Source of the DNA: Pseudomonadota bacterium
Lineage (GTDB): Bacteria; Pseudomonadota; Gammaproteobacteria; UBA9214
DNA: 64,000 nt
Direction of reading: 5' to 3'
Assembly (NCBI GenBank): GCA_041395565.1
Contig: JAWLAI010000002.1
Location: 372,001-436,000, forward strand
Shown: piece by piece, positions 1 to 9,104 of the stretch
Layout of the letters: each line of letters opens with the position of its first letter
How positions within the stretch are numbered: position 1 is the first letter of the stretch
Notes under the pieces: model-generated
What the model saw: the letters and a program-made list of their open reading frames with translations, nothing else
Databases searched by the model: none
What the model was told of the DNA's origin: nothing
Translations under genes and position numbers: made by a program

Positions 1-39
1 GATATCCGGTTCGTCGCTATCACCCGGTTGCAGGTTCAT
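1..39 (-). CDS. exbD: ExbD/TolR-family protein, N-terminal fragment cut by the window edge
   Basis: Only the first 13 codons (MNLQPGDSDEPDI) are inside the window. They follow exbB by 12 bases and have a good ribosome site (AGGAG) just after the exbB stop. ExbD/TolR proteins are single-span partners of ExbB/TolQ in proton-driven energy transduction to the cell envelope. The identification rests on position: comEC-exbB-exbD, usually followed by lipid A genes, is a recurrent gammaproteobacterial order. Too little sequence is visible to confirm the family directly. Confidence 0.6.
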   Translation of the reverse strand, partial: MNLQPGDSDEPDI

Positions 40-51
40 GGCAGCCTTCTC

Positions 52-672
52 CTAGTCGTCGCGCCGCTTGCGGGTGCCGTGCATGATTTCGACCATCAGC
101 ATGGCTTCCTTCTCCATGCGCAGCACCAGCATGCGCACGCGTCCGCGGAAATAGCGGTAGAACATCAGTGCCGGGATGGCGACCGACATGCCGGCTGCCG
201 TGGTGATCAGCGCCTTCGATATGCCATCGGCGAGCGCACCGGGATCGCCCACGCCCTGCGTGGTGATGGTCGCGAACACCTCGATCATGCCGAACACCGT
301 CCCGAGCAGCCCGAGCAGCGGCGTGATGGCGGCGATCGTTCCGAGCGAGTTGAGGAAACGCTCGAGTTCATGGACGACATGCCGCCCGGTATCCTCGATG
401 CTCTCCTTCATGTATTCCCGGCTCTTGTGGCGGTTGATGATACCGGCTGCGAGTATGGCACCCAGCGGCGAGCTCGCCTGCAGTTCCTTCAGATGCTGAT
501 CGTCAAGCTGGTTGATCTTCTCCCAGCGCCAGACCTGGGCGACCAGGTGCTTGGGCAGGACCCGCCGCACCTGCAGTGACCAGAGGCGTTCGGCAATGAT
601 CGCCACGGCGATCACCGAACACGCGATGATGGGCAGCATCAGCCAGCCACCCGCCTTTACCAGTTCCAGCAC
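52..672 (-). CDS. exbB: MotA/TolQ/ExbB proton channel family protein
   Basis: A 206-residue inner-membrane protein with the ExbB/TolQ layout: one N-terminal span (about residues 11-32), a long cytoplasmic stretch, then two spans (about 105-135 and 145-170). The second span carries the family signature TPLLGLLGTVFGM. It forms the proton channel that works with ExbD. The start is GTG at 670-672 with AAGGA about ten bases upstream. It lies 80 bases after comEC and directly before exbD. ExbB, TolQ and an export-specific paralogue cannot be told apart from sequence alone. The neighbours suggest an envelope or lipid-export role rather than the Tol-Pal system. Confidence 0.88.
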   Translation of the reverse strand: MLELVKAGGWLMLPIIACSVIAVAIIAERLWSLQVRRVLPKHLVAQVWRWEKINQLDDQHLKELQASSPLGAILAAGIINRHKSREYMKESIEDTGRHVVHELERFLNSLGTIAAITPLLGLLGTVFGMIEVFATITTQGVGDPGALADGISKALITTAAGMSVAIPALMFYRYFRGRVRMLVLRMEKEAMLMVEIMHGTRKRRDD

Positions 673-752
673 GCTATCACCGTCCTTTGTCCAGTTGAGG
701 AATCACCAGCCGCTGCAGATCATACTGTATTTACTGCTGCAGCCAAACAATG

Positions 753-3050
753 CTATTCACGCCAGCTCCAGACATGCCGGGACCGCTCGCGCCAGCTGGA
801 CACCTCCGCGCCGGGTCTCGCCGCTTCCAGCCGGATACTGATGGCGCCGGCGCGACCGGTCTCCAGCATGGCTGCGCCGGCAGCGCGATAACGTTCGACC
901 ACATCGTGTTTCGGAAATCCGTAACGGTTGCGCCAGGCCGCAGGCACGATCACGAGTTCAGGCGCCACGGCCGCCACGAAGCCCGGCGACGAGGATGTGG
1001 CGCTGCCGTGGTGCGGCGCAACCAGTATGTTCGCCCGCAGTCCGTTCCGATGGCGCGCCAGCAACTGCGTCTCCGCGGCATGTTCTATATCACCCGGCAG
1101 CAGCAGACTGCCGCCGGCAGCGCTCCGCACGCGCAGCACGCAGGAGGCATTATTACCGACGTGGGCATCATCCACGCCCGGGTGCAGCAGCGCGAATTCG
1201 ACTCCGTCCCATTGCCATACCACACCCTGACGACAGGCGCGTGCGCCGGTACCCGGCAGGCGCTCTGGCACGCTGGTGTGGATGGTCCGTACCGGATAGG
1301 CAGCCAGCAGCGAATCGGTACCGCCGATGTGGTCATTGTCACCATGACTCACCACCAGCGTATCGAGCCGGGTGATCCCCTGGCTGCGCAGGAACGGGAC
1401 CACCACAGCCCCCCCGGTATCGAATGCCGGGCCGTAGCGCGGCCCCGTGTCATAGACCAGGGCGTGGTTGGCAGTCCGGACCACGGCAGCCAGCCCCTGC
1501 CCGACATCCAGCAGGGTGATCCACGCCGCGCCCATCGGTGGCGCAGACGGCCGCACCAGCAACAGCGGTAGCAGCAACACACCACCCAGCCAGCGGCCTG
1601 GCAGCCCGCGCGGCATGCACAGCAGTGCGACTCCGAATAGTGCCGGGGCGAGCGTCCAGAGCGCGGGCTGGTGCCGGGTCCAGACCGCCGCATCCAGGCG
1701 TGCCAGCGCCTGCAGCGCCGGCCAGGCCAGCTCCAGCAACAGCGCCGCCACCCCCAGCAGCCAGGTACCCAGGGCTGCATGCACGGCAAAGACCGCGGCA
1801 GCGAATAGCGCCAGGGGCACGACCAGCAACCCGACGAACGGTACGGCAAACAGGTTCGCCAGCGGCGCGACCAGAGAGGCCTGCTGGAACTGCAGCAGCA
1901 GGACCGGTGCCATGCACAGCGCCAGTGCCAGATGCGTCAGCAGACGCTGTCGGATGCGTTCGGTCATATTGCCGCAGCGTCCCGCTGCGAGCCAGGCGAT
2001 GCTGCTCACGGCCAGAAACGACAGCCACCAGCCGGCCGCGAGTATCGACAGCGGGTCGAACAGTAACGTACCGAGCAGCGCCAGGCTGATCAGCCGCCCG
2101 GGTTCGGTCTGCCGGCCTGTGAGCAGCGCCAGCATAACGACACCGATCATGATCAGCGCTCGCCGCGCCGGGATACCGAATCCTGCCAGTTGGGCGTACA
2201 GCAAGGCGGCGCCGAGGGCAGCCCCGGCTGCCAGGTACGGGGCCGGCAGGCGGACGGCACCAACGCCGAGACGCGACCAGCCCCGGCGCGCCAGCCAGAA
2301 CGCCAGGCCGGCAACCAGGCTGATGTGCAACCCGGAGATTGCCAGCAGATGACTCGTCCCGGTGGCATTGAGCACCTGCCACTGCGTGCTGCCGATGGCA
2401 CTGCGTTCGCCAACGGTGAGCGCGCGGATGAATGCCGCACCGGTGGCATCTCCCAAATGCGAAAAGGTCTGGATCAGCCGAACCCGGAAGGAGTCCAGCG
2501 CGGACAGGTGACCGACCGACAGGCGCGTGTTGCGCGGATCGTTGCGCACGTAGCCCGTCGCCCGGATGCGTTGCTGGAACAGCCAGCGCTCGTAGTCGAA
2601 CCCACCGGGATTGGCCATCCCGTAAGCCCGCTTGAGACGTACCGCGAGTCGCCAGCGCTCTCCGGCTGCTGGCGCGCCGTCCTCACCGTACCAGCCCAGC
2701 CGTACCGTCGCATCGAACTCCTGCCAGATGGCGCCGGATTGCAGCCGCGTTATCCGGAACCGGAACCGCGAATAGCGCCCGCTGTAGCGTTCGGGTGACC
2801 CACTGACCGTGCCCTCAACCAGCACCGTCCTGCCTTCGATAGCGGGATCCAGGACCGGCTGCAGCGCCAGCGCCGCATGCATCACCGCCCACGCGAAGCC
2901 CAACGGCATGGCCGCCATGGCCCTGAACCGAGGACAGATCAGCAGAACCAGGGCGAGCGGCAGTGCGCTGAGCGCGGCCGCGACTGGCAATTCTGCGAAC
3001 GCGCATAGCGCGCAAACACCAGCCGTGAAGTAAATTGCGATATGGAACAT
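753..3050 (-). CDS. comEC: ComEC/Rec2 DNA internalisation channel
   Basis: A 765-residue protein of normal ComEC length. The N-terminal third carries the soluble OB-like region after a few membrane spans. The middle holds the multi-span competence domain (HLLAISGLHISLVAGL is characteristic). The C-terminal third is a metallo-beta-lactamase-like domain with the metal-binding motif HGDNDHIGG and a later APHHGS. ComEC carries single-stranded DNA across the inner membrane during natural transformation. The ATG at 3048-3050 follows GGAAGACT. The neighbours lolD upstream and exbB downstream match the usual gammaproteobacterial order. No pilus or other competence genes are in the window, so transformability cannot be judged. 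Confidence 0.95.
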   Translation of the reverse strand: MFHIAIYFTAGVCALCAFAELPVAAALSALPLALVLLICPRFRAMAAMPLGFAWAVMHAALALQPVLDPAIEGRTVLVEGTVSGSPERYSGRYSRFRFRITRLQSGAIWQEFDATVRLGWYGEDGAPAAGERWRLAVRLKRAYGMANPGGFDYERWLFQQRIRATGYVRNDPRNTRLSVGHLSALDSFRVRLIQTFSHLGDATGAAFIRALTVGERSAIGSTQWQVLNATGTSHLLAISGLHISLVAGLAFWLARRGWSRLGVGAVRLPAPYLAAGAALGAALLYAQLAGFGIPARRALIMIGVVMLALLTGRQTEPGRLISLALLGTLLFDPLSILAAGWWLSFLAVSSIAWLAAGRCGNMTERIRQRLLTHLALALCMAPVLLLQFQQASLVAPLANLFAVPFVGLLVVPLALFAAAVFAVHAALGTWLLGVAALLLELAWPALQALARLDAAVWTRHQPALWTLAPALFGVALLCMPRGLPGRWLGGVLLLPLLLVRPSAPPMGAAWITLLDVGQGLAAVVRTANHALVYDTGPRYGPAFDTGGAVVVPFLRSQGITRLDTLVVSHGDNDHIGGTDSLLAAYPVRTIHTSVPERLPGTGARACRQGVVWQWDGVEFALLHPGVDDAHVGNNASCVLRVRSAAGGSLLLPGDIEHAAETQLLARHRNGLRANILVAPHHGSATSSSPGFVAAVAPELVIVPAAWRNRYGFPKHDVVERYRAAGAAMLETGRAGAISIRLEAARPGAEVSSWRERSRHVWSWRE

Positions 3051-3122
3051 AGTCTTCCATGATATTTACGGATTCCGGATTAACCGGCGCGCGCATCAGG
3101 AAGACTGTTTGCAGTACGCGCG

Positions 3123-3794
3123 CTAGCGCAGTCGGCCATCCTCCAGATGCACGACCCGATCCATGCGCTCCGCAATCGCGTTGTCATGCGTCGCCACCAG
3201 CAAGCTGGTACCGAGCTCACGGTTGAGTTCCAGCATCAGCGCGTAGACCTGGTCTGCGTTACGGCGATCCAGATTACCGGTCGGTTCGTCCGCCAGCACG
3301 CAGCGCGGGTGAGTCACCAACGCACGCGCCACCGCGGCACGCTGACGTTCGCCGCCCGAAAGCTCACCCGGCTTGTGACCCAACCGGGCGGAGAGTCCCA
3401 CTCGCTCCAGCATGGCAGCGGCCTGCCTGCCTGACTCCGCGGGTGCCAGCCCGCGCACCAGCAATGGCATGGCCACATTCTCCAGCGCGGTGAATTCCGG
3501 TAACAAGTGATGAAACTGATACACAAAACCCAGCATGCGGTTACGCAACCTGCCCAGCCTGGCCGCATTGAGCCCGGCCAGCACCTGGCCGGCCAGGATG
3601 ACGCGCCCCGTCGTCGGCTGGTCCAGCCCGCCCAGCAGATGCAACAGCGTACTCTTGCCGCTGCCCGACGCGCCCGTGATCGCAATGCGCTCGCCGCCCG
3701 CGACCGTGAAATCGATCTCGCGCAGGATCGTGAGGGCCTGGCTGCCTTCGCGGAATGTCTTGCCCAGCTGCTCGCAGCGCAACACCTCACTCAT
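3123..3794 (-). CDS. lolD: Lipoprotein-releasing ABC transporter ATPase LolD
   Basis: A complete ABC ATPase: Walker A GASGSGKST, signature LSGGERQ, Walker B with the D-loop (ADEPTGNLD) and the switch histidine in VATHD. It drives release of outer-membrane lipoproteins from the inner membrane to LolA. The start chosen is the ATG at 3792-3794, which overlaps the lolC stop by eight bases (ATGAGTGA), a normal translational-coupling arrangement. A longer reading to 3830 would run well into lolC and adds an arginine-rich stretch unlike the family. Confidence 0.96.
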   Translation of the reverse strand: MSEVLRCEQLGKTFREGSQALTILREIDFTVAGGERIAITGASGSGKSTLLHLLGGLDQPTTGRVILAGQVLAGLNAARLGRLRNRMLGFVYQFHHLLPEFTALENVAMPLLVRGLAPAESGRQAAAMLERVGLSARLGHKPGELSGGERQRAAVARALVTHPRCVLADEPTGNLDRRNADQVYALMLELNRELGTSLLVATHDNAIAERMDRVVHLEDGRLR

Positions 3795-5034
3795 AGCGTA
3801 GCGCCTCGGCCGGGTGGGTGCGCGCCGCACGCCATGCCGGATACAGCGTCGCCAGCAGGCTCAGCAGCAAGGCCACTGAAGCCATTACCCAGACGTCGCC
3901 CCAGTGCAGTTCGGACGGAACCTCGCTGATGTAGTAAACGTCCGCGGCCAGGAACTGCACTTTGAACAACCGCTCGATCGCCGGCACGATCGTCTCGATA
4001 TTCAGTGCGAGCCCCACACCACCCGCCACTCCCAAGGCGGTACCCAGCACGCCGATCACCACACCCTGGATGATGAAAATCGTCATGACCGAGCCCGGTG
4101 TCACGCCGAGCGTCCGAAGAATGGCGATGTCGGCACGCTTGTCGGTAACTACCATAATCAGCGTGGACACGATATTGAATGCGGCGACCGCGACAATGAG
4201 TGTCAGAATAATGAACATGACGCGCTTCTCGGTCTTCACCGCGCGGAAGAAATTGGCATGCTTGCGGGTCCAGTCCTCGAGCCGGTAGTCGCCTGGCAGC
4301 TGCGCTGCGAGCTGGCGTACCACCGCGGGGGCATCGAACACGTCGTCGAGCTTGAGGCGCAGACCGCTGACCGCGTTATCGAGACGGAACAGTTTCGCCG
4401 CATCTTCCAGGTGCACCAGCGCCACGCCGCGGTCGTATTCGTACATGCCGACCTCGAACGTGGCCACCACGGTGAAACGCCGCAGGCGCGGCAGTATCCC
4501 GGTCGGCGCGATGGTGATCTGGGGCGATACCACGGTGACCGAATCGCCGACTCCGACGCCCAGCGCGGCGGCCAGTTCACTGCCGAGGATGATGCCATAG
4601 CCTCCGGCGACGAGCTGCGTGATAGTGCCACCCCGGATATGGTCCACGACATCGGACACCCCGCCTTCCAGTGACGGGTCGATACCACGCAGGATGGCGC
4701 CACTGACCAGTTGGCCGTTGCTGAGCATGGATTCGCCGCTGACGTAGGGCGCCGTGGCGAGCACGTGCGGCTGGTCCCCGACCGTCGACGCGAGTGCGCG
4801 CCAGTCCTCGAGCCGGCCATCATAGCGGGTGATGGTGGCGTGGGCTGCCATGCCGAGTATGCGCGCACGCAACTCGGTTTCGAAGCCGTTCATGACCGAC
4901 AAGACCGTGATCAGCGCCGTCACGCCCAGCGCGATACCGAGCATGGAGGTCAGAGTAATGAAGGATATGAAGTGGGTGCGCCGTTTCGTCCGCGTGTAAC
5001 GCAGGCCGATGAACAGCTCGAGTGGACGGAACAT
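3787..5034 (-). CDS. lolC: Lipoprotein-releasing ABC transporter permease LolC/LolE (LolF-like)
   Basis: A 415-residue permease with the MacB/LolC layout: one N-terminal span after a short cytoplasmic segment (RYTRTKRRTHFISFIT), a large periplasmic domain and three C-terminal spans forming the FtsX domain. Only one permease gene sits beside lolD. This suggests either a LolF-type system, in which a single protein does both the LolC and LolE jobs, or that lolE lies elsewhere. The gene starts the run lolC-lolD-comEC-exbB-exbD. On the coding strand, TATGTAATAAT about 60 bases upstream could hold a -10 element, but no convincing -35 is seen. Confidence 0.94.
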   Translation of the reverse strand: MFRPLELFIGLRYTRTKRRTHFISFITLTSMLGIALGVTALITVLSVMNGFETELRARILGMAAHATITRYDGRLEDWRALASTVGDQPHVLATAPYVSGESMLSNGQLVSGAILRGIDPSLEGGVSDVVDHIRGGTITQLVAGGYGIILGSELAAALGVGVGDSVTVVSPQITIAPTGILPRLRRFTVVATFEVGMYEYDRGVALVHLEDAAKLFRLDNAVSGLRLKLDDVFDAPAVVRQLAAQLPGDYRLEDWTRKHANFFRAVKTEKRVMFIILTLIVAVAAFNIVSTLIMVVTDKRADIAILRTLGVTPGSVMTIFIIQGVVIGVLGTALGVAGGVGLALNIETIVPAIERLFKVQFLAADVYYISEVPSELHWGDVWVMASVALLLSLLATLYPAWRAARTHPAEALRYE

Positions 5035-5344
5035 GGATTGGGCGGTTTCCCTTCCGGGGCGATCAGGAGGTGGGATTATTACATACCCGCTGTCGATGTT
5101 TCACTTGCAGCAATCCTGACTCAGGACGCGTTGACGGGACATCGCTCGCCAGTTTCAGGAGATCTTGCGGACACCCGGCCGTGAGCCCAGCGCGCCGGAT
5201 CCGCTGGCCTGCGGCTACCACTGCAGCATGCTGCCGCGCCCACCTGCCCGTGCACCCGGCGAGTCCACTGCGCCGATCCAGGGCTGACCGGCCCTAACCA
5301 GAAACGGCGCCGGCCGGAACGGCCGTTGCCGGTTGCCGGGCGGC
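5035..5344. other. Intergenic, no gene seen
   Basis: About 310 bases between lolC and the pseudo-receiver gene. No reading frame here looks like a protein, and there is no trace of a lost HTH. GC-rich inverted stretches near 5305-5340 (ggcgccggccggaacggccg) could fold as a transcript end for the minus-strand gene, but no T-run follows. Confidence 0.4.
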
Positions 5345-5815
5345 TCAATTCAGGCGTGTACCGCGGGTCGGCACGGCAGGCAACATGCAGTCTTGCTGCA
5401 GCATGCGGAAGCGCAGCGATTCCGCCAGCCGGCGCGACACCCAGGCCTCCCCCGCGTACAGCGCCGGAATGGCCTTGCGCAGCATGGAACGCATCCCGGC
5501 ACGCGGTATGACCCCAGAAAAGCCAAGAGAAACCGCGTCCAGCACATTGTTTTCCATGTACTTATCAGCGATCAGGAGGAACTTGAGTCGGGGTTGGGAG
5601 CTGCGGATCTCGCTCAATTCGATCACCCCCCGCGCCGTCAGCGCCGCCTCTTCCACCACCATGATATCGCTGCCGGCGATTGCGTCGCGGACACCGGCCG
5701 CGTGCAGCGTCTCGGCGCAGGCGATGATCTCGAATTCGGGACAGCTGTCGAGGATATCAGCACTGCCCGGGTACTCCGCCGCCGCCGCGATGACCGTTAT
5801 TTTGATTTTTTTCAT
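5345..5815 (-). CDS. Pseudo-receiver protein: response-regulator receiver-like domain without output domain
   Basis: A 156-residue protein that reads as a receiver fold lacking key phosphorylation residues. The acidic pair after strand 1 is replaced by AAAA (residues 10-13), and the phospho-acceptor position falls in SDIMVVEEAA, with Glu where Asp is expected. The C-terminal half still has the LuxR-family receiver pattern (GFSGVIPR, then GEAWVSRRLAESL). This closely resembles the matching part of the LuxR-type regulator at 9105-9773 (GARGFCRDD, GEYWIPRKLISRM). The HTH is absent, and the bases after the stop do not encode one in another frame. It is divergent from lapG by 200 bases. It may compete with or modulate a full regulator; that is inference. 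Confidence 0.6.
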   Translation of the reverse strand: MKKIKITVIAAAAEYPGSADILDSCPEFEIIACAETLHAAGVRDAIAGSDIMVVEEAALTARGVIELSEIRSSQPRLKFLLIADKYMENNVLDAVSLGFSGVIPRAGMRSMLRKAIPALYAGEAWVSRRLAESLRFRMLQQDCMLPAVPTRGTRLN

Positions 5816-6015
5816 AAGATGTTGTTTTTATAGTTTTAACGAGTCTAGGTTCGAGGTGCCGACGGCGCAATTGGACGTAGGTACCAAGCGGATCGCACGC
5901 CGTTGACGGCAAGGTCGGTGGCCGTTGCCCGCTCCGCAGGCCAGGAATCCTGAAAGTCGGCAGCACCCGTGCCGATAGGCATGCGTATGCCACCAGTATA
6001 CGCAATGACAGCCCG

Positions 6016-6717
6016 ATGACGGCGCACCCCGCACAAGCGAACTTGGCATTGTTACGGCTATGCCGTGCCGTGTTCGCCTCCATGCTGCTTTGGAGCGGCG
6101 TGATCTCCGGCTCGATGGCTGCGGAATTCGCCCTGTCGGCGGAATCGATGGCGAAGATCAAGCACGACTACGGCGACCCGGCGGTCGAGCGCGTCCTGCA
6201 GTGGCAACGTATGATACAGACCGCCGGCACACTGGATGATCAGGAAAAACTCAGGCTCACGAACGACTTCTTCAACCGTCTCAGCTTCGTCAGCGATATC
6301 GAACATTGGGGCAAGGAAGACTACTGGGCCACCCCCGTGCAGTTGCTCGCCTCTGCCGGGGGCGACTGCGAAGACTTCTCGATCGCAAAGTATTTCACGC
6401 TGCGGCAGATGGGCATACCGGCAGATCGGATGCGGCTCACCTACGTCAAGGCGCTCGAGCTGAATCAGGCCCACATGGTCCTCACCTACTACAGCAAGCC
6501 CGGCGTGGACCCGCTGGTACTCGACAATCTGATCAACGACATCCGTACGTCCTCGAGCAGGACCGACCTGCTTCCGGTATACAGTTTCAACGGTAACGGG
6601 CTGTGGCTGGTGAAGGCGCGGGGGATGGATCAGCACGTCGGCAATCCGGACAGGTTGAGCCGCTGGCAGGAGGTCATAGCCCGGATCAGCGACGAACACC
6701 TTGCTCTGCCCTATTGA
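6016..6717 (+). CDS. lapG: Periplasmic transglutaminase-like cysteine protease LapG
   Basis: A 233-residue BTLCP-family protein with an N-terminal hydrophobic signal (about residues 18-36, ending near SMAAEF). The papain-like triad is visible as Cys118 in GGDCEDFS, His153 in QAHMVL and Asp170 in PLVLDNL. In Pseudomonas, LapG cuts the N-terminus of the giant surface adhesin LapA and so releases biofilm cells; LapD holds it inactive when c-di-GMP is high. lapD follows 56 bases downstream. No LapA-type adhesin or type I secretion genes are in the window, so the substrate is elsewhere. Confidence 0.93.
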   Translation: MTAHPAQANLALLRLCRAVFASMLLWSGVISGSMAAEFALSAESMAKIKHDYGDPAVERVLQWQRMIQTAGTLDDQEKLRLTNDFFNRLSFVSDIEHWGKEDYWATPVQLLASAGGDCEDFSIAKYFTLRQMGIPADRMRLTYVKALELNQAHMVLTYYSKPGVDPLVLDNLINDIRTSSSRTDLLPVYSFNGNGLWLVKARGMDQHVGNPDRLSRWQEVIARISDEHLALPY

Positions 6718-6773
6718 ATGGCCACACACTAGCCCCCTGGCGGCTACTGCGGCGTGACGGACGCTGGAATGAG

Positions 6774-8762
6774 ATGAGCCTCTACAAACAACTCTCATCA
6801 GGCATACTGCTGGTGCTGCTGGCCGCCTTTCTCGGGACGGTTGTCATCAGCACGCAAAACCTGCGCAGCTTCATGCAGGACCAGCTCGAGTCCCACGCGC
6901 GCGACACCGCCACCTCGCTCGGCCTGTCGCTCTCGCCGCACATGTCACCGCCGGATATCCCGGTCATAACCGCCATGATCGGGGCAGTATTCGATCGTGG
7001 CGAGTACCGCAGGATCGTGCTTACCGGCACTGACGGAGCAACCGTGCTGGAAAAAAGCGTCCCGCCCGATAACGGCTCGGCCCCCGCATGGTTCGTCCGG
7101 GCGTTCCCCCTGGAAGTGCCCGGCAAAGAGGCCTTGGTCATGTCCGGCTGGAACCAGGCCGGCGTGATCTCCGTCACCAGCAACACGGGGCGGGCCTACG
7201 ACCGCCTGTGGTCCACTACGCTGGACAACCTGGCCATGTATCTCGCACTCGCCGTGCTCAGCCTGGGTCTGGCGACCGCGGCCGTCAGGGTCCTGTTGCG
7301 CCCACTCGCACGGGTCAAGACACAAGCCGACGCCATCCGCAACAATTCGTACATGATCCAGCGGCACCTGCCGCGCACGCCCGAACTGCGCAGCGTCGTG
7401 CAGGCAATGAACCTGCTGTCCGAGAAGGTGGGCAAGATCTTCAGCGAGCAGTCCGCGCTGACGGAGCGGCTGCGGGAACAGGCCTACCGCGACCCGGTGA
7501 CGGGACTCGGCAACCGGCGGTACTTCGATCGCCAGCTTGCCGCCCTGCTGGACGCCAGGGATGAAATCACGCAGGGCACGCTGCTGGTACTGGAACTGCG
7601 TGACTTAGCACGCGTGAATGAACGCACCGGCTATACCGCTGGTGACATGCTGCTGCAGCGGACGGGCGAACTGATCCAGGCGCAGCTCGCCTATCTCGAG
7701 AACAGCTTTGTAGCACGCATATCCGGCGCCGCTTTCGGTATAGTCGCCAGCGGCCTGCCGCCCGGCAGCGCCGATGCCCTGGCCGCCACACTCTGTCGCG
7801 ACCTGTTACAGTTACGTGCCGATGGCCTTGCCACGTCCAATGACATCGGCCATATCGGCATAGCGATGTGGCGTCATGGGAAGAACCCTCAGGACGTGCT
7901 GTCCGAGGCAGATATGGCACTGCGCGCTGCCCAGGCCAGCGGTCAGAACACCTGGCAACGCTACCAGCCGGTCGCCGCCAACCAGCCTGACGTGCACACC
8001 ATGGAGAGCTGGCGCCGGCGACTGCGAGGCGTCATCGACCGTGGCACCATTGTCCTGTACCTGCAACCGGTTTGCGAAGCTGCGGGACGGTCCGGCACGC
8101 TGCTGCACCGGGAGGTCTATGCACGCATAGACGACCACAGTGCCCACGGCGTCAATGCCGGCATTTTCATGCCACTGGCGGAGCGCTTTGGTCTGGCGAG
8201 CCAGCTCGACAAGCTGACCATCACTCGCCTGCTCGAACACCTGGCACGGGATGCCGAGGGCACGGCTCCGTTTGCGATCAACCTGTCCTCGACTTCATTG
8301 CACGACACGGTGTTCATTCAATGGCTGTGCAGCACGCTCGCGCAGATACCCGAACAGGCGCCGCGTGTCCTGATCGAGTTTCCCGAACATGCGGCACTCG
8401 CGAACACGCGCAACGCACAAAGCCTGGTTGAGCGCCTGAAAGCGCTGGGATGCGGGTGCGGTATCGACCATTTTGGCAGGGGTTTCGCCTCCTTCGGCTA
8501 TCTCCGCAGCATGCCGGTCAGTTACGTGAAGATCGACAGCAGCTACATTCGCGACATCAACAGCAACAGCGACAACCAGTTCTTTGTCCAGGCGCTCACC
8601 GATACCTTGCACAGTCTCGATATCAGGGTCATCGCGCAGTCGGTAGAATCGCCCGCCGAGCGGGAAACCCTGGCAGGGCTCAATATCGACGGCCTGCAGG
8701 GACATCTTACCGGCAGGCCCGAGCCGGTGCGCTCGGCAGAGAGCAAGAGCCAGCGCAGCTGA
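6774..8762 (+). CDS. lapD: c-di-GMP receptor LapD (degenerate GGDEF-EAL membrane protein)
   Basis: 662 residues from the ATG at 6774. A longer reading from 6603 overlaps lapG and lacks support, while MSLYKQLSSG matches the usual LapD N-terminus. Order: span 1 (about 9-27), periplasmic LapG-binding output domain, span 2 (about 147-172), HAMP, GGDEF domain, EAL domain. Both enzymatic motifs are degenerate: the GGDEF position reads ISGAAF and the EAL position REVYA. It should therefore bind c-di-GMP rather than make or break it, as LapD does. It transmits cytoplasmic c-di-GMP to periplasmic LapG. Confidence 0.92.
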   Translation: MSLYKQLSSGILLVLLAAFLGTVVISTQNLRSFMQDQLESHARDTATSLGLSLSPHMSPPDIPVITAMIGAVFDRGEYRRIVLTGTDGATVLEKSVPPDNGSAPAWFVRAFPLEVPGKEALVMSGWNQAGVISVTSNTGRAYDRLWSTTLDNLAMYLALAVLSLGLATAAVRVLLRPLARVKTQADAIRNNSYMIQRHLPRTPELRSVVQAMNLLSEKVGKIFSEQSALTERLREQAYRDPVTGLGNRRYFDRQLAALLDARDEITQGTLLVLELRDLARVNERTGYTAGDMLLQRTGELIQAQLAYLENSFVARISGAAFGIVASGLPPGSADALAATLCRDLLQLRADGLATSNDIGHIGIAMWRHGKNPQDVLSEADMALRAAQASGQNTWQRYQPVAANQPDVHTMESWRRRLRGVIDRGTIVLYLQPVCEAAGRSGTLLHREVYARIDDHSAHGVNAGIFMPLAERFGLASQLDKLTITRLLEHLARDAEGTAPFAINLSSTSLHDTVFIQWLCSTLAQIPEQAPRVLIEFPEHAALANTRNAQSLVERLKALGCGCGIDHFGRGFASFGYLRSMPVSYVKIDSSYIRDINSNSDNQFFVQALTDTLHSLDIRVIAQSVESPAERETLAGLNIDGLQGHLTGRPEPVRSAESKSQRS

Positions 8763-9104
8763 GCCGGGTCTACGGGTCAAGGCAGGGCTGCAGCCGGAAC
8801 GGGCCCGATACCGACAGGACGGCTACAGGGCAGATCGCAAGATCCACCGCCGCCGCCCCACAGGTCTGATCATGCCCGGCGGGCGCAGTCAACTTCACCC
8901 TAAACCCGTCCCCACCCGTGCCGATACCCTAACAGGTGGCAGCGGCAGGACTTTCCGCCCGCGCCACGGGGGGGCAGACAGCTGCTGCGTGAGTGGCAGG
9001 TAAGACACCGAGCGGACCGGCGGGCGCACAACGACCCGCCGTAGCGACCGCCGTACCGGCCCCGGGAACCAGAGTGAGACATCGGCAGACGGCAGGCTGA
9101 CTCA
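8763..9104. other. Intergenic, no gene seen
   Basis: 342 bases between lapD and the LuxR-type regulator. GC-rich with no credible reading frame and no clear hairpin plus T-run. It presumably carries the promoter for the regulator at 9105, but no consensus sigma-70 elements stand out. Confidence 0.4.

Noticed and set aside
1450..2382. 310-codon minus-strand frame inside comEC
   Set aside because: Arg/Ala/Gly-rich shadow of comEC.
6603..6773. 57-residue N-terminal extension of LapD
   Set aside because: Overlaps lapG in another frame; the family N-terminus begins at the ATG at 6774.
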